Below are positions 36,734-45,144 of a stretch of 64,000 nucleotides of DNA, in pieces. How positions within the stretch are numbered: the stretch's first letter is position 1; every line of letters starts with the position of its first letter. The translations under genes were made by a program, and so were the position numbers. Location of the stretch: the NCBI RefSeq assembly GCF_000710915.1, contig NZ_BAUA01000209.1, positions 1 to 64,000 on the forward strand, in the 5' to 3' direction. The DNA comes from Nocardia brasiliensis IFM 10847 (lineage in GTDB: Bacteria > Actinomycetota > Actinomycetes > Mycobacteriales > Mycobacteriaceae). The notes under the pieces were generated by a model, which saw nothing but the letters and a program-made list of their open reading frames with translations, searched no databases and was not told the origin of the DNA.

Positions 36734-37969
36734 GTGAGAAGAGCCGCGATCGTCGCGCCGGTCCGCACGCCGAGTGGGATCGAAGGAGGCGCACTGTCGG
36801 GGATGCCGCCGGGATGGCTGGCCTCGACCGTACTCGCCGCAGTGCTCGAACGTTCCGGGATCGACCCGGCCCGGGTCGAAGACGTCGCGCTGGCCTGCGT
36901 CGACGGCGGGCTACCCGCCGGGCCCGAACTGAGCAGAGCCGCCGCGCGGGGCGCGGGTCTGCCGTTCGCGGTGCCCGGCTTTCTCACCGATCGGCGCTGC
37001 GGCAGCGGCCTGCAGGCCGTGCTCACGGCGGCGATGATGGTGCAGACCGGCGCCGCCGACGTAGTGGTGGCGGGCGGTGTGGAATGCGCCCCGGAGGTCA
37101 ACGCTCGTCCCGGCGTGCCGGTCGCCGCCGCCGATCTGGCGAATGCCGAGAACCTGGCGCGCTACTACGGCATCAGGCGGGCCGACGCCGATGAGTTCGC
37201 GGTGGCCAGTCACCGTAAAGCGGCGCGCGCCTGGCGGCAGGGAAAGTTCTCCGCCGAGGTGATTCCGGTCGGGGTGACCGGCGAGCCGGGCCACGGTCTG
37301 CGCGGGCGCGATCGAGGCGGCGAAGACACTGGGGGACACCGGATCCTGCGCGATGAGGGGGTCGACGACGAGGTCTCCACCTACACCTTGGCGGCGCTGC
37401 GTCCGTTGCGATCGAACGGTGTGGTGACCACGGGCAACATGAGCGCACACCGGCGCGGCGCGGCCGCCTGCCTGGTGGTGGCCGAGGATCGGCTCGCGGA
37501 TCTCGGCCTGACCCCGATGGCGTACCTGGTCGGCTGGGCCGCGGCCGGAAGTGATTCGGGCCCGGCGACTCTCGGTGCCGCACCGGCGGTGGCCAAGCTG
37601 CTCGGACGTACCGGGCTGCAGCTCGACGACCTCGATCTGGTCGAGGTGGACGAGGGGTTCGCGGTGCAGGTGCTGGCGTTGGCCCGGGCCTGGGATTTCG
37701 ATCCGCGGGAACGGCTCAACGTGAACGGTTCGACCATCGCGCTCGGGCATCCGGTCGGCGCGACCGGCCTGCGCATCATGACCACGATGCTGCACGAACT
37801 CGCCCGGACCAACGGCAGTTACGGACTGGAGGCCATCGCGCTCGGCCGTGACCACGGCATCGCGGCGCTGTTCGAATCAGCCGGGTCCACCCCGGTGCCG
37901 GACGTCCCCCGCGGCGCCCGGTTCCACGGTGCGCGGCCGAATCGTCGCTTCGGCCGGCACCGGGCCTGA
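36734..37969 (+). CDS. Thiolase-family protein with degenerate active site
   Basis: 411 residues from a GTG at 36734 with GAAGGAG upstream. The thiolase fold is clear: the nucleophile region DRRCGSGLQAV holds C89, and the His motif GSTIALGHPVGATGLR is present. Two normally conserved features are lost: the NEAF motif reads VDEGF (Asn to Asp), and the C-terminal Cys-Gly-Gly-Gly region reads EAIALGRDHGIAA, so the second catalytic Cys is Ala. The reading frame is intact around both. It may be a specialised or weak acyltransferase, or a thiolase-like binding protein. It is monocistronic and divergent from sdhCAB. Confidence 0.85.
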   Translation: MRRAAIVAPVRTPSGIEGGALSGMPPGWLASTVLAAVLERSGIDPARVEDVALACVDGGLPAGPELSRAAARGAGLPFAVPGFLTDRRCGSGLQAVLTAAMMVQTGAADVVVAGGVECAPEVNARPGVPVAAADLANAENLARYYGIRRADADEFAVASHRKAARAWRQGKFSAEVIPVGVTGEPGHGLRGRDRGGEDTGGHRILRDEGVDDEVSTYTLAALRPLRSNGVVTTGNMSAHRRGAAACLVVAEDRLADLGLTPMAYLVGWAAAGSDSGPATLGAAPAVAKLLGRTGLQLDDLDLVEVDEGFAVQVLALARAWDFDPRERLNVNGSTIALGHPVGATGLRIMTTMLHELARTNGSYGLEAIALGRDHGIAALFESAGSTPVPDVPRGARFHGARPNRRFGRHRA

Positions 37970-37982
37970 GCACACAGCACAT

Positions 37983-38013
37983 CGCGGGCCCACCGGCACG
38001 GAACGGGCCCGCG
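37983..38013. terminator. Hairpin between convergent genes
   Basis: CGCGGGCCC (37983-37991) pairs with 38005-38013 across a 13-nt loop, between the thiolase stop and the convergent 95-residue gene. Confidence 0.65.
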
Positions 38014-38029
38014 AAGTACCTGCCAGGAC

Positions 38030-38317
38030 CTACTTGGTGCGTGGCCGGGAGTGGAAGCCCAGGCCCTCGTCCTGTGCGCCCATCCAGGCGGCCTCGTCGG
38101 ATTTGCTGTCCGGGACGTAGATGGTGTCCTGCGGACGGCGCTTCACCTCCGGCGGCGGAGCCTGCTCGATCTCGTCGGCGTCGATGACGAGCCGTTCGAG
38201 GTCGTTCTCCAACCGGCGCACCATGTTCGCGTCGCCATAGTGCGTCCGCAGTGCGCCGATGGATTGCCGGAGCTGGCCGACCGCATAGCGGAGTTCCGCG
38301 ATTTCGCTGCGTGTCAT
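38030..38317 (-). CDS. Conserved hypothetical 95-residue protein
   Basis: The ATG at 38317 has AGGAGGT just upstream. The first 60 residues look like a coiled-coil helix pair (IAELRYAVGQLRQSIGALRT and VRRLENDLERLVIDADEI). A Pro-rich linker and a charged tail (DSKSDEAAWMGAQDE) follow. No family can be named; it may mediate protein-protein contacts. Confidence 0.72.
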   Translation of the reverse strand: MTRSEIAELRYAVGQLRQSIGALRTHYGDANMVRRLENDLERLVIDADEIEQAPPPEVKRRPQDTIYVPDSKSDEAAWMGAQDEGLGFHSRPRTK

Positions 38318-38509
38318 CGATACCTCCTGTGTTCCTGGCGGCACATGCGAACTCGGTGGGTAGCGGTTCGTTCCATGGTCTGCCAGGAAACGCGCGTCAC
38401 CAAGCCGTGTGACTCACCACACAACGTGATCTCTAACACAGTACAGAAGGAATCGGTTTCTGGCTCGTCGAGCAGCGATCTTCGGTAGTTCGCCCAAAAG
38501 TTGCCCGTG

Positions 38510-38548
38510 ACCGGCCGTCGGCGCTGGTGCGAAAGACCGACGGCCGGT
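38510..38548 (-). terminator. Terminator after the alpha/beta hydrolase
   Basis: ACCGGCCGTCGG (38510-38521) pairs perfectly with 38537-38548 across a 15-nt loop, directly after the hydrolase stop on the minus strand. Confidence 0.75.
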
Positions 38549-38551
38549 GCG

Positions 38552-39520
38552 TCAGCCGGCGACCGCGTACTCCGGGCCCGGCCCGCGCAGGGTGCCGACG
38601 ACCTGATCGACCAGTCCGGCGAGGGACAGCGCCACCTCCTCGGCGCGTTCGAAGATCACGCTGTGCCCCGCGCCCTCCAGCGGCACCAGTTGCGACCCCG
38701 CCAGTTGCGACGCGAGCACCACCGAGTGCGCGAACGGCACCACGATGTCCGCGGTGCCCGCGAGCACCAGCGCGGGGATGCTGCCGAGCCGGTGCAGGGT
38801 CGCCGTCTCGTCGAAGGTCATCAGCGAGGCGAGGAAGCTCGACATGGTCAGCAGCGGGGTCTCGTTCAGCATGGCGGTCGCGACCGCGACCATGCGCGGA
38901 TTGACCCGCCTGGTACCGGAATTCGCCGCGCGCATGATCGGCTCGAAGATCCGGCGCGACATCCGCTTGGAGCCCTGCATCACGCGGGGCGCGCGCACCA
39001 CCGCCACCTGCAGCGAGCGCACCGCGCGTCGCTTCAGGAAGCGGCCGAGGCCGACCTCGGTGAGGCCGTTGGCGGCGCCGGCGATCAAACCGACGCCGAC
39101 GATGCGGGTGCCGATCGTCTCCGGGAAGAGCCGGGCATAGGCCAGTACCACCATCGCGCCCATCGAATGACCGACCAGCACGACCGGCCCGGTCGGTGCG
39201 ACCGTGCGCAGCACGGTGTCGAGGTCGTGCCCGAGTTGGTCGATGGTGTAGGTCGAGGGGTGGGCCTCGCCGGATTCGCCGTGCCCGCGATGGTCGTAGA
39301 ACACCATCCTGGTGTCGGCGTCGGCCCAGCGGCGCAACAGATGATCGCGCAGGAACGACCACGATTCGGTGCGTAAACAGTGCCCGTGCGCGAACACCAC
39401 GGTCACCGTCGCGGTATCGCCGCCGAACACGCGGACCGACAGCGGGACGCCGTCTGTAGCCGTCACCGTGACACGGTGACCGTCGTAGTCGGCAGCGCAG
39501 CGCGAAATAGTCATGGACAT
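38552..39520 (-). CDS. Alpha/beta hydrolase
   Basis: 322 residues from the ATG at 39520, which has AGGAGGT upstream; the longer frame is not coding-like. The core has VVFAHGHCLRTESW (oxyanion region), VFYDHRGHGES, the nucleophile elbow VLVGHSMGAMVV, and late acid and His segments (LAGTADIVVPFAH, EGAGHSVIFE). A helical cap lies in the middle. It resembles lipase or lysophospholipase-type hydrolases of mycolata; substrate unknown. It is transcribed from a repeat-containing 400-bp intergenic region. Confidence 0.84.
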   Translation of the reverse strand: MSMTISRCAADYDGHRVTVTATDGVPLSVRVFGGDTATVTVVFAHGHCLRTESWSFLRDHLLRRWADADTRMVFYDHRGHGESGEAHPSTYTIDQLGHDLDTVLRTVAPTGPVVLVGHSMGAMVVLAYARLFPETIGTRIVGVGLIAGAANGLTEVGLGRFLKRRAVRSLQVAVVRAPRVMQGSKRMSRRIFEPIMRAANSGTRRVNPRMVAVATAMLNETPLLTMSSFLASLMTFDETATLHRLGSIPALVLAGTADIVVPFAHSVVLASQLAGSQLVPLEGAGHSVIFERAEEVALSLAGLVDQVVGTLRGPGPEYAVAG

Positions 39521-39920
39521 GACGACCTCCTGTGGAGGGTGCATCCAAGCGGATCGTTCTTGCCCGGTTGTCGATAGATATTTCCGCCCCGTTACCCCCA
39601 CATACCAGGCGTTACGCACAAGTTGTCCAACCGAAGCCGACACGTACCCCCACCCCCTACCGCTCCCCCGAACCGCAGACTCTACGAATTTATAGCCATG
39701 CAACTAGATTGCGATAGATAGTCCTGTGGACCTCGCTCAGCGAGTCTTGGGGGTATCAAGACGATTTCCTAGAGAGGCCTAGATTTCGCCATCGTGCGCA
39801 GGCCGTCACGATCAGGCGAATCTATCTCTATCTAGCGTTTTGCTGATAGTCGCGAATATTTGCCGGTTCGGGGCATGGCGGGGTCGCGCTCCGGGTGGGG
39901 GCGCGACGGTGCCGGTTGGG
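39521..39920. promoter_or_regulatory. AT-richer intergenic region with GATAGATA repeats
   Basis: 400 bp between two minus-strand genes, clearly lower in GC than the neighbours. CGATAGATA occurs at 39572-39580 and 39712-39720, and a related inverted form (TATCTCTATCTAG) near 39823. CTCGCTCAGCGAG near 39730 is a small palindrome. TAGATTTCGCC and GGCGAATCTA (39779-39822) can pair with one bulge. TATAAA on the minus strand (about 39692) could be a -10 for the hydrolase. No gene is supported. Confidence 0.5.
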
Positions 39921-41873
39921 TCAGGGGGTTGGTTTGCGGGTGGAGGGGAGGAAGGGGCGCAGGAGGTTTTGTTCGGTGGAGGGGCCTACCTGCCATTCGG
40001 CGATCCAGGGGCCGGTGCCTTCGCTGGGGTCGAAGACGCCTTCCTCGAGCCAGGTGTAGCGGCCGTCGAGGACGCCGCGGGTGAGGGTGCGGTCTTCGGC
40101 GTCGGTGTTGTCCCAGAGTGCGTCGAACAGTTCGCGCACGCGGACGCGGGATTGTTTGGCGAAGACGTCGGCGAGTTCTTCGGCGGCCGCGGCCTCGGGG
40201 GCATTCGCGGTGCGCAGCGCGTGCGCGCGCACGCAGGCCGCCGAGATGGCGAACAGTTCGGCCGCGATATCGACGATGCGGCCGAGGAAGTTCTGCTTGT
40301 ACTCCAGACCCGCCTGCCAGCGGCCCATGGCGTACATCAGCGACCGCGCCTGCTTGCGCGAGCTGCGCTCGACGAACCGCAAATGCTTTGCCAGCACCCC
40401 GAATTCGGAGAACGTGGCCGGTGTGGTGCCCGCGCCGACCGCCAGCTGCGGGAACCACTTCGCATAGAAGCCCGCCGCGCCCACGGCGGCTTTGGCCTTG
40501 TCCTTGAACTCTGCCTTGCGGTCGACCAGCGCACCGGCCGCGGTCATGTGCGCGTCGGCCATTTCCCGGGCGATCAGCAGCCGCATGATCTCGCTGGAAC
40601 CCTCGAAGATGCGGTTGATGCGCAGATCCCGGACGAGCTGTTCCGCGCCGACCGCGCGCTCGCCGCGGGCCGCGAGCGAGGCCGCCGTCTCGTAGCCGCG
40701 GCCACCACGGATCTGCACCAGCTCGTCGGCGATGGTGCAGCTCATCTCGCTGGCCCACAGTTTGGCCAGAGCCGCCTCGATCCGGATGTCGTTGCGCGCC
40801 TCGTCGCACATGGCGGCGGAGAGGTCCAGGGCGGCTTCCAGCGCGTAAGTCGTTGCGGCGATGAAGGATATCTTCTGCCCGACGGCTTCGTGCTCGCCGA
40901 CCGGCCGCCCCCATTGCACCCGTGCGGCGCTCCATTCCCTGGCGATCTTCAGCGACCATTTGGCGGACGCGGTGCACAGCGCGGGGATGGCGAGCCGGCC
41001 CGCGTTGAGGGTGGTGAGCGCGATCTTCAGGCCGTCGCCCTCACGGCCGATCAGGTTGGCTTTGGGCACCCGAACGTCGTGCATCCGGGTGACACCGTTT
41101 TCGATGCCGCGCAGACCCATGAACGCGTTGCGCCGCTCTACCGTGATGCCCGGCGAGTCGGCTTCGACGACGAACGCGGAGATGCCGCCGCGGTGCCCTT
41201 CGCTCTTGGGCACCCGCGCCATCACCACGAGCAGTTCGGCGACAACGCCATTGGTGGTCCACAGCTTGACCCCGTTGAGCAGGTACGCCTCGCCGTCGTC
41301 GGTCGGGACGGCCGAACTCGCCATCCGGGCCGGGTCGGAGCCGACGTCGGGCTCGGTGAGCAGGAACGCGCTCACCGCGCCCGCGGCGCAGCGGGGCAGG
41401 AACTCGGCCTTCTGTTCCGCGGTGCCCGCGAGCTTGAGCGGTTCGGGCACCCCGATCGACTGGTGCGCCGAGAGCAGCACGCCGAGGCTGGGGTGCGCGG
41501 AGCCGACGAGCATCAACGCGCGGTTGTACCCGAACTGGGAAAGTCCTTGACCACCATGGGATTCCGGAATCTTGAGCCCGAAGCAGCCGAGTTCGGCCAG
41601 ACCTTTGACGTATTCGTCCGGAATCCGGCCCTCGGTTTCGATCACCCGTCCGTCGATGGATTCGCAGAACGGCCGCAACCGGGCCAGGTAGGCCTCGGTG
41701 CGCGCGGTGTCCTCCGCGCTGGGCCGTGGGTAGGGGTGGATCAGATCCAGCCGGAACCGTCCGAGAAACATCTCCTTGGCGAACGATGGTTTGGCCCAAG
41801 TGGTTTCGCGGGATTCCTCGACCAGTGCGCGGGCCTGTTCTTCGGTGGCGTCGACTTTCGCGGCAGTCGCCAT
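39921..41873 (-). CDS. Long acyl-CoA dehydrogenase (FadE family)
   Basis: 650 residues from the ATG at 41873, which has GAGGAGG upstream. The acyl-CoA dehydrogenase core spans about 60-450: FLLTEPDVGSDPARM (FAD/substrate), LWTTNGVVAELLVVMARV, and RIFEGSSEIMRLLIAREMA with the Glu in the catalytic-base position. A 200-residue C-terminal extension makes it VLCAD-like in length, suggesting long-chain acyl substrates and possible membrane contact. It would catalyse the first step of beta-oxidation. A 12-bp palindrome upstream suggests TetR-type control. Confidence 0.88.
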   Translation of the reverse strand: MATAAKVDATEEQARALVEESRETTWAKPSFAKEMFLGRFRLDLIHPYPRPSAEDTARTEAYLARLRPFCESIDGRVIETEGRIPDEYVKGLAELGCFGLKIPESHGGQGLSQFGYNRALMLVGSAHPSLGVLLSAHQSIGVPEPLKLAGTAEQKAEFLPRCAAGAVSAFLLTEPDVGSDPARMASSAVPTDDGEAYLLNGVKLWTTNGVVAELLVVMARVPKSEGHRGGISAFVVEADSPGITVERRNAFMGLRGIENGVTRMHDVRVPKANLIGREGDGLKIALTTLNAGRLAIPALCTASAKWSLKIAREWSAARVQWGRPVGEHEAVGQKISFIAATTYALEAALDLSAAMCDEARNDIRIEAALAKLWASEMSCTIADELVQIRGGRGYETAASLAARGERAVGAEQLVRDLRINRIFEGSSEIMRLLIAREMADAHMTAAGALVDRKAEFKDKAKAAVGAAGFYAKWFPQLAVGAGTTPATFSEFGVLAKHLRFVERSSRKQARSLMYAMGRWQAGLEYKQNFLGRIVDIAAELFAISAACVRAHALRTANAPEAAAAEELADVFAKQSRVRVRELFDALWDNTDAEDRTLTRGVLDGRYTWLEEGVFDPSEGTGPWIAEWQVGPSTEQNLLRPFLPSTRKPTP

Positions 41874-41925
41874 GATGTCCTCCTCGGACGTGATCAGGAT
41901 CACATTCGAGTGTAAGAACTTTAGT

Positions 41926-41937
41926 TACCGGCCGGTA
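41926..41937. promoter_or_regulatory. 12-bp palindrome upstream of fadE-like gene
   Basis: TACCGGCCGGTA lies 53 bp before the start codon, next to AT-rich sequence that could be the promoter (AACTTTAGT). It is a typical size and place for a TetR-family fatty-acid regulator. The regulator is not encoded nearby. Confidence 0.5.
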
Positions 41938-42012
41938 GGGCTTCGGGTCGATTGGTTTCTAGGGATCTCTAATGATCTTGATAGACAGCCCGATTCGACG
42001 CTCGCGCCGATC

Positions 42013-43194
42013 TCAGACGCTACGGAGGTAGCGGCCGAAATGCGGGACCGTGAAGCCGATGGTGCCGCGCTCGGCCGAATAGATCAGCCCCTTCTTGATC
42101 AGCCCGTCCCGGGCCGGCGAGAGCGAGGCCGGTTTGCGACCGAGTTCGCTGGCCACCGCCGCGGTGGCGACCGGACCGTCGTCGCCGGCCAGATCGGCCA
42201 TGGCGCGCATGTACTCCCGTTCGGCGGGTGTCGCCCGTTCGTAGCGGGAACCGAAGAAGCCGACCGCTAATTCCTCTTCCGCGCTCGGCGCGGCCACGTC
42301 CACGTCCTCGGCGGTGATCGGGCTCTCCGGCGCCTGGTCCCAGGCCGCCTTGCCGTAGGCCTGCACGAAGTACGGATATCCGTCGGCTCGCTGGTATAGC
42401 GCGTCCAGGGCGTCGTCGGTGAACTTCACCTCTTCGCGCTGCGCGGGCGCGATCAACGCCAGATCGGCGGCCGCGCGGTCGAGCCGGTCGATGCGGTGAT
42501 AGCTGAACAGGCGCTCGGAGTAGCTCTTCGAGGCCGACAGCACCGCGGGCAGGTGCGGCAGGCCGGCGCCGACCACGATGAGCGGCGCCGCGTCCTGGCT
42601 CAATTCGTGGCAGGCGCCGCAGATCGCGGAGATGTCGGCCGGGCCGAGATCCTGCATCTCATCGATGAAAATCGCGATCCCGACACCGATTTCGCCGGCC
42701 AGTGCCGCGGCCTCGACCAGCAGCTCGACCAGGTCGATCTCGATGTCACCGGAATCGGCGCGACCGGTGACCGCGGGCACGTCGATGCCGGGTTGCCATC
42801 GTTCCCGCATGCCCTTGTCCGCGGTGGCGCGCAGCGCGAACGCCTTGAGGATGCCGAGGAAGTCGTCGACCCGTTCCGGATTGCGGTGCGCCATCGCGAT
42901 CGCGCGCACCGCCATGTGCAGCGCGGAGGACAGCGGGCGGCGCAGTTCCTGGTCCGGCCGGGCCTCGATCTTGCCGGTGCCCCAGCCGCGGGAGATGGCG
43001 GCGGAGCGAAGTTGGTTGAGCAGCACCGTCTTTCCGACGCCGCGCAGCCCCGTGAGCATCACGCTGCGTTCCGGACGGCCCCGCGCGACGCGCTCCAGCA
43101 CGATGTCGAAAGCGGTGAGTTGCTTGTCGCGCCCGGCCAATTCGGGTGGGCGCTGTCCGGCTCCGGGAGCATACGGATTCCGCACGGGGTCCAT
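42013..43194 (-). CDS. AAA-family ATPase (Orc1/Cdc6-like or STAND-type)
   Basis: 393 residues. Walker A is GLRGVGKT (49-56) and Walker B is IAIFIDEMQD. The segment after it (LSQDAAPLIVVGAGLPHLP) is a sensor-like region. The C-terminal part (about 310-393) looks like a winged helix (VASELGRKPASLSPARDGLIKKGLIYS). Such ATPases are common in Actinobacteria and usually have no known partner. No toxin, nuclease or phage gene is adjacent, so a defence role is not supported. Confidence 0.82.
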   Translation of the reverse strand: MDPVRNPYAPGAGQRPPELAGRDKQLTAFDIVLERVARGRPERSVMLTGLRGVGKTVLLNQLRSAAISRGWGTGKIEARPDQELRRPLSSALHMAVRAIAMAHRNPERVDDFLGILKAFALRATADKGMRERWQPGIDVPAVTGRADSGDIEIDLVELLVEAAALAGEIGVGIAIFIDEMQDLGPADISAICGACHELSQDAAPLIVVGAGLPHLPAVLSASKSYSERLFSYHRIDRLDRAAADLALIAPAQREEVKFTDDALDALYQRADGYPYFVQAYGKAAWDQAPESPITAEDVDVAAPSAEEELAVGFFGSRYERATPAEREYMRAMADLAGDDGPVATAAVASELGRKPASLSPARDGLIKKGLIYSAERGTIGFTVPHFGRYLRSV

Positions 43195-43341
43195 ACCAGC
43201 ACACCGTAGCTCGTCCGGTCCGGAAAATCTGCCGATATCTACGGCGTGTCCTAGATGCGGCTAGCGACGGGTATTGCACGATTGCTCTTGTACTGCGGAA
43301 GTCACTACGCTGAGGGCGATTCCAGCGAGTATCGGAGGGGC

Positions 43342-43617
43342 ATGTCCGACGAACCCACCCCGACCACCGCCGAGGTGGTCGAGTCCTGGAACGTACCGCA
43401 GGGCGCCACCGTGGCGCGGCGCATCCGGTCCAACATCCTGGTCGCGATAGAACGCGGCTATGACGATCCCCAGCTGGTGGCCGATCTCGCGGTGGGACCG
43501 CTGGTGATGGCGCTCGGCCAGCTCGAGGTCGGCTTGGCCGACGCGCAGCGCCGGATCGTCGAGCTGGAGCAGGCGCTCGGCGGCGACGGCACCCGTCGCG
43601 CCGGTCGCGAATTCTGA
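43342..43617 (+). CDS. Hypothetical 91-residue protein
   Basis: The ATG at 43342 is preceded by GGAGGGG. The sequence is mostly helical (ATVARRIRSNILVAIERGYDD, MALGQLEVGLADAQRRIVEL) with a basic end. No family recognised. It is divergent from the ATPase gene. Confidence 0.62.
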   Translation: MSDEPTPTTAEVVESWNVPQGATVARRIRSNILVAIERGYDDPQLVADLAVGPLVMALGQLEVGLADAQRRIVELEQALGGDGTRRAGREF

Positions 43618-43766
43618 GGTCTCCCTGTCCGATTCGTCCCGTCGTGCGCCGTTCCGTGACATCCGCGCACGGCACGATATCGTGTCGTGACCCGCTGGGC
43701 GTGTCGGGATTTCGGGCGATCGTCCAGGCACTTTCAGTTCGGCTTAAAACATGCTGGTCTGTGCGC

Positions 43767-43993
43767 TGGACAACACCGCGTCGGCATCGTAATCTCTTCG
43801 TGACTTAGTGGAGTCCTGTCGTTTCGAAAGAGAAGCGGCGCCACGGAGTTACCGCCTTATCGGCTGTCGGGGCCATCTACCCGGCTGTCGTGCCGGGATC
43901 ACCCGAGAGTGTTGGCGACGGTGATGCCTTGCGGCCATTTTCTGGTCAGCTGCCCGGTCGGCGGGAGAGCACGAAGATCGGAGACGTAGCTCG
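43767..43993 (+). promoter_or_regulatory. Sigma-70-like promoter with about 190-nt leader before the NlpC/P60 gene
   Basis: TGGACA (43767-43772) and TAATCT (43790-43795) are separated by 17 bp, a good match to the primary sigma consensus. Transcription would start near 43802, giving a leader of about 190 nt. The leader contains a small hairpin (CCCGGC 43880-43885 with 43892-43897). It does not show the conserved core of the c-di-AMP riboswitch that often precedes cell-wall hydrolase genes. The rest of the 43618-43993 gap holds no gene. Confidence 0.6.
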
Positions 43994-44659
43994 GTGGGTA
44001 AACACAGCTTGCAGCGGGATTCTCGCTTGCCGAATTCCGTCAAGGGTGCCGTCGTGATGGGCGCGCTGGCCGCGACGACCGGGGCCATGCCCGCGATCCC
44101 GGCGATGGCCGCGACCATCAACATTCCCGGCGTCGGCAACTTCGATGTTCCTGTTCCGCAGGAATACGAAGCGCCGGTCCAGCAACTCAATCAGCAGATC
44201 CAGCAGGCTGTCTCGGCGATGCCGAACGCGCAGGCCCCCGGCGCCCAGCAGCAGGTCGCCCCCGGCGTGCCGAACTTCGCGCCGAACATGCCCGGGATGT
44301 TCAACCCCGCGCCCAGCGCCAGCGATATCGCCCTGGACGCCGCCAAGACCAAGGTCGGCGCGATGTACTCCTGGGGTGCCGCGGGCCCGTCGAACTTCGA
44401 CTGCTCGGGTCTGGTCCAGTGGGCCTACCGTCAGGCCGGCATCGAACTTCCCCGCACCAGCTTCGAGCAGTCGCACGTCGGCGCTCCGGTGGCCTTCCAC
44501 AACCTGCAGCCCGGAGACATCGTCGTGACCAACGGCGGCGGCCATGTCGGCATCTACGCGGGCGACGGCAAGCTGCTGAACGCGGTGCAGTCCGGCGAGC
44601 CGGTGTCCTACACCCCGCTGCGCGCCGACCAGGTGGTCACCGCACGCCGTATCGTGTAA
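43994..44659 (+). CDS. Secreted NlpC/P60 peptidoglycan endopeptidase
   Basis: 221 residues from a GTG at 43994 with GGAGA upstream. A signal peptide ends near residue 40 (LAATTGAMPAIPAMAA). A Gln/Pro-rich linker (about 55-108) precedes the NlpC/P60 domain with catalytic C137 (FDCSGLVQWAY), H184 (GGGHVGIYAG) and N196. It cuts peptide stems of peptidoglycan during growth and division, like mycobacterial Rip proteins. The long leader suggests control after transcription starts. Confidence 0.9.
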   Translation: MGKHSLQRDSRLPNSVKGAVVMGALAATTGAMPAIPAMAATINIPGVGNFDVPVPQEYEAPVQQLNQQIQQAVSAMPNAQAPGAQQQVAPGVPNFAPNMPGMFNPAPSASDIALDAAKTKVGAMYSWGAAGPSNFDCSGLVQWAYRQAGIELPRTSFEQSHVGAPVAFHNLQPGDIVVTNGGGHVGIYAGDGKLLNAVQSGEPVSYTPLRADQVVTARRIV

Positions 44660-44661
44660 GC

Positions 44662-45117
44662 GTGCCCTCCGCCGATAACGGCATCCGTACCCACGGAACT
44701 ACGAACACCGCGACGCAGGCCCGAGTCGATTCCTGGACTTGGGCCGTGCGTCTGTTCAAGACGAGATCCGCCGCCGCCGAAGCGTGCCGCGGCGGACACG
44801 TTCGCGTCAACGGCACCGCGGCCAAGCCGGCCCAGCCGGTCAAACCCGGCGACGAGGTGCACATCCGCAGCGGCGGCATCGAACGCATCGTGATCGTCGA
44901 GCGCATCGTCACCAAACGGGTCGGCGCTCCGATCGCCGCGCAATGCCTGATCGACCGCTCCCCGCCGCCGCCCTCGCGCGAACTCCTCGCCGCCATGCCG
45001 CGCCGCGATCGCGGCTCGGGCCGTCCCACCAAACGCGAGCGGCGCGAGACCGACCGCCTGCTCGGCCGCACCGACGACCTCGCCCCGCTCGACGACCTCG
45101 GTCGAGCCGACGACTGA
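44662..45117 (+). CDS. S4 domain RNA-binding protein (Hsp15-like)
   Basis: 151 residues from a GTG at 44662, two bases after the NlpC/P60 stop. The S4 domain lies at about residues 20-75 (ARVDSWTWAVRLFKTRSAAA, then GHVRVNGTAAKPAQPVKPGD), followed by a basic, Pro-rich tail. Hsp15-like proteins bind stalled 50S ribosomal subunits or structured RNA. The close spacing implies read-through from the NlpC/P60 gene; the functional link is unclear. Confidence 0.82.
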   Translation: MPSADNGIRTHGTTNTATQARVDSWTWAVRLFKTRSAAAEACRGGHVRVNGTAAKPAQPVKPGDEVHIRSGGIERIVIVERIVTKRVGAPIAAQCLIDRSPPPPSRELLAAMPRRDRGSGRPTKRERRETDRLLGRTDDLAPLDDLGRADD

Positions 45118-45144
45118 GCACACCCCGCTGAACGCGCCGGGATC

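Noticed and set aside
36734-37969. Frameshift as the cause of the missing thiolase motifs
   Set aside because: The frame downstream continues thiolase-like (GIAALFE) and no alternative frame restores the NEAF or Cys motifs.
39572-39834. CRISPR-like repeats (GATAGATA units)
   Set aside because: Units are too short, irregularly spaced and in both orientations; no cas genes.
42013-43194. AAA ATPase as part of a defence system
   Set aside because: No nuclease, toxin or phage-related gene lies next to it.
43802-43993. c-di-AMP (ydaO) riboswitch upstream of the NlpC/P60 gene
   Set aside because: Gene context fits, but the conserved core segments of that riboswitch were not found.
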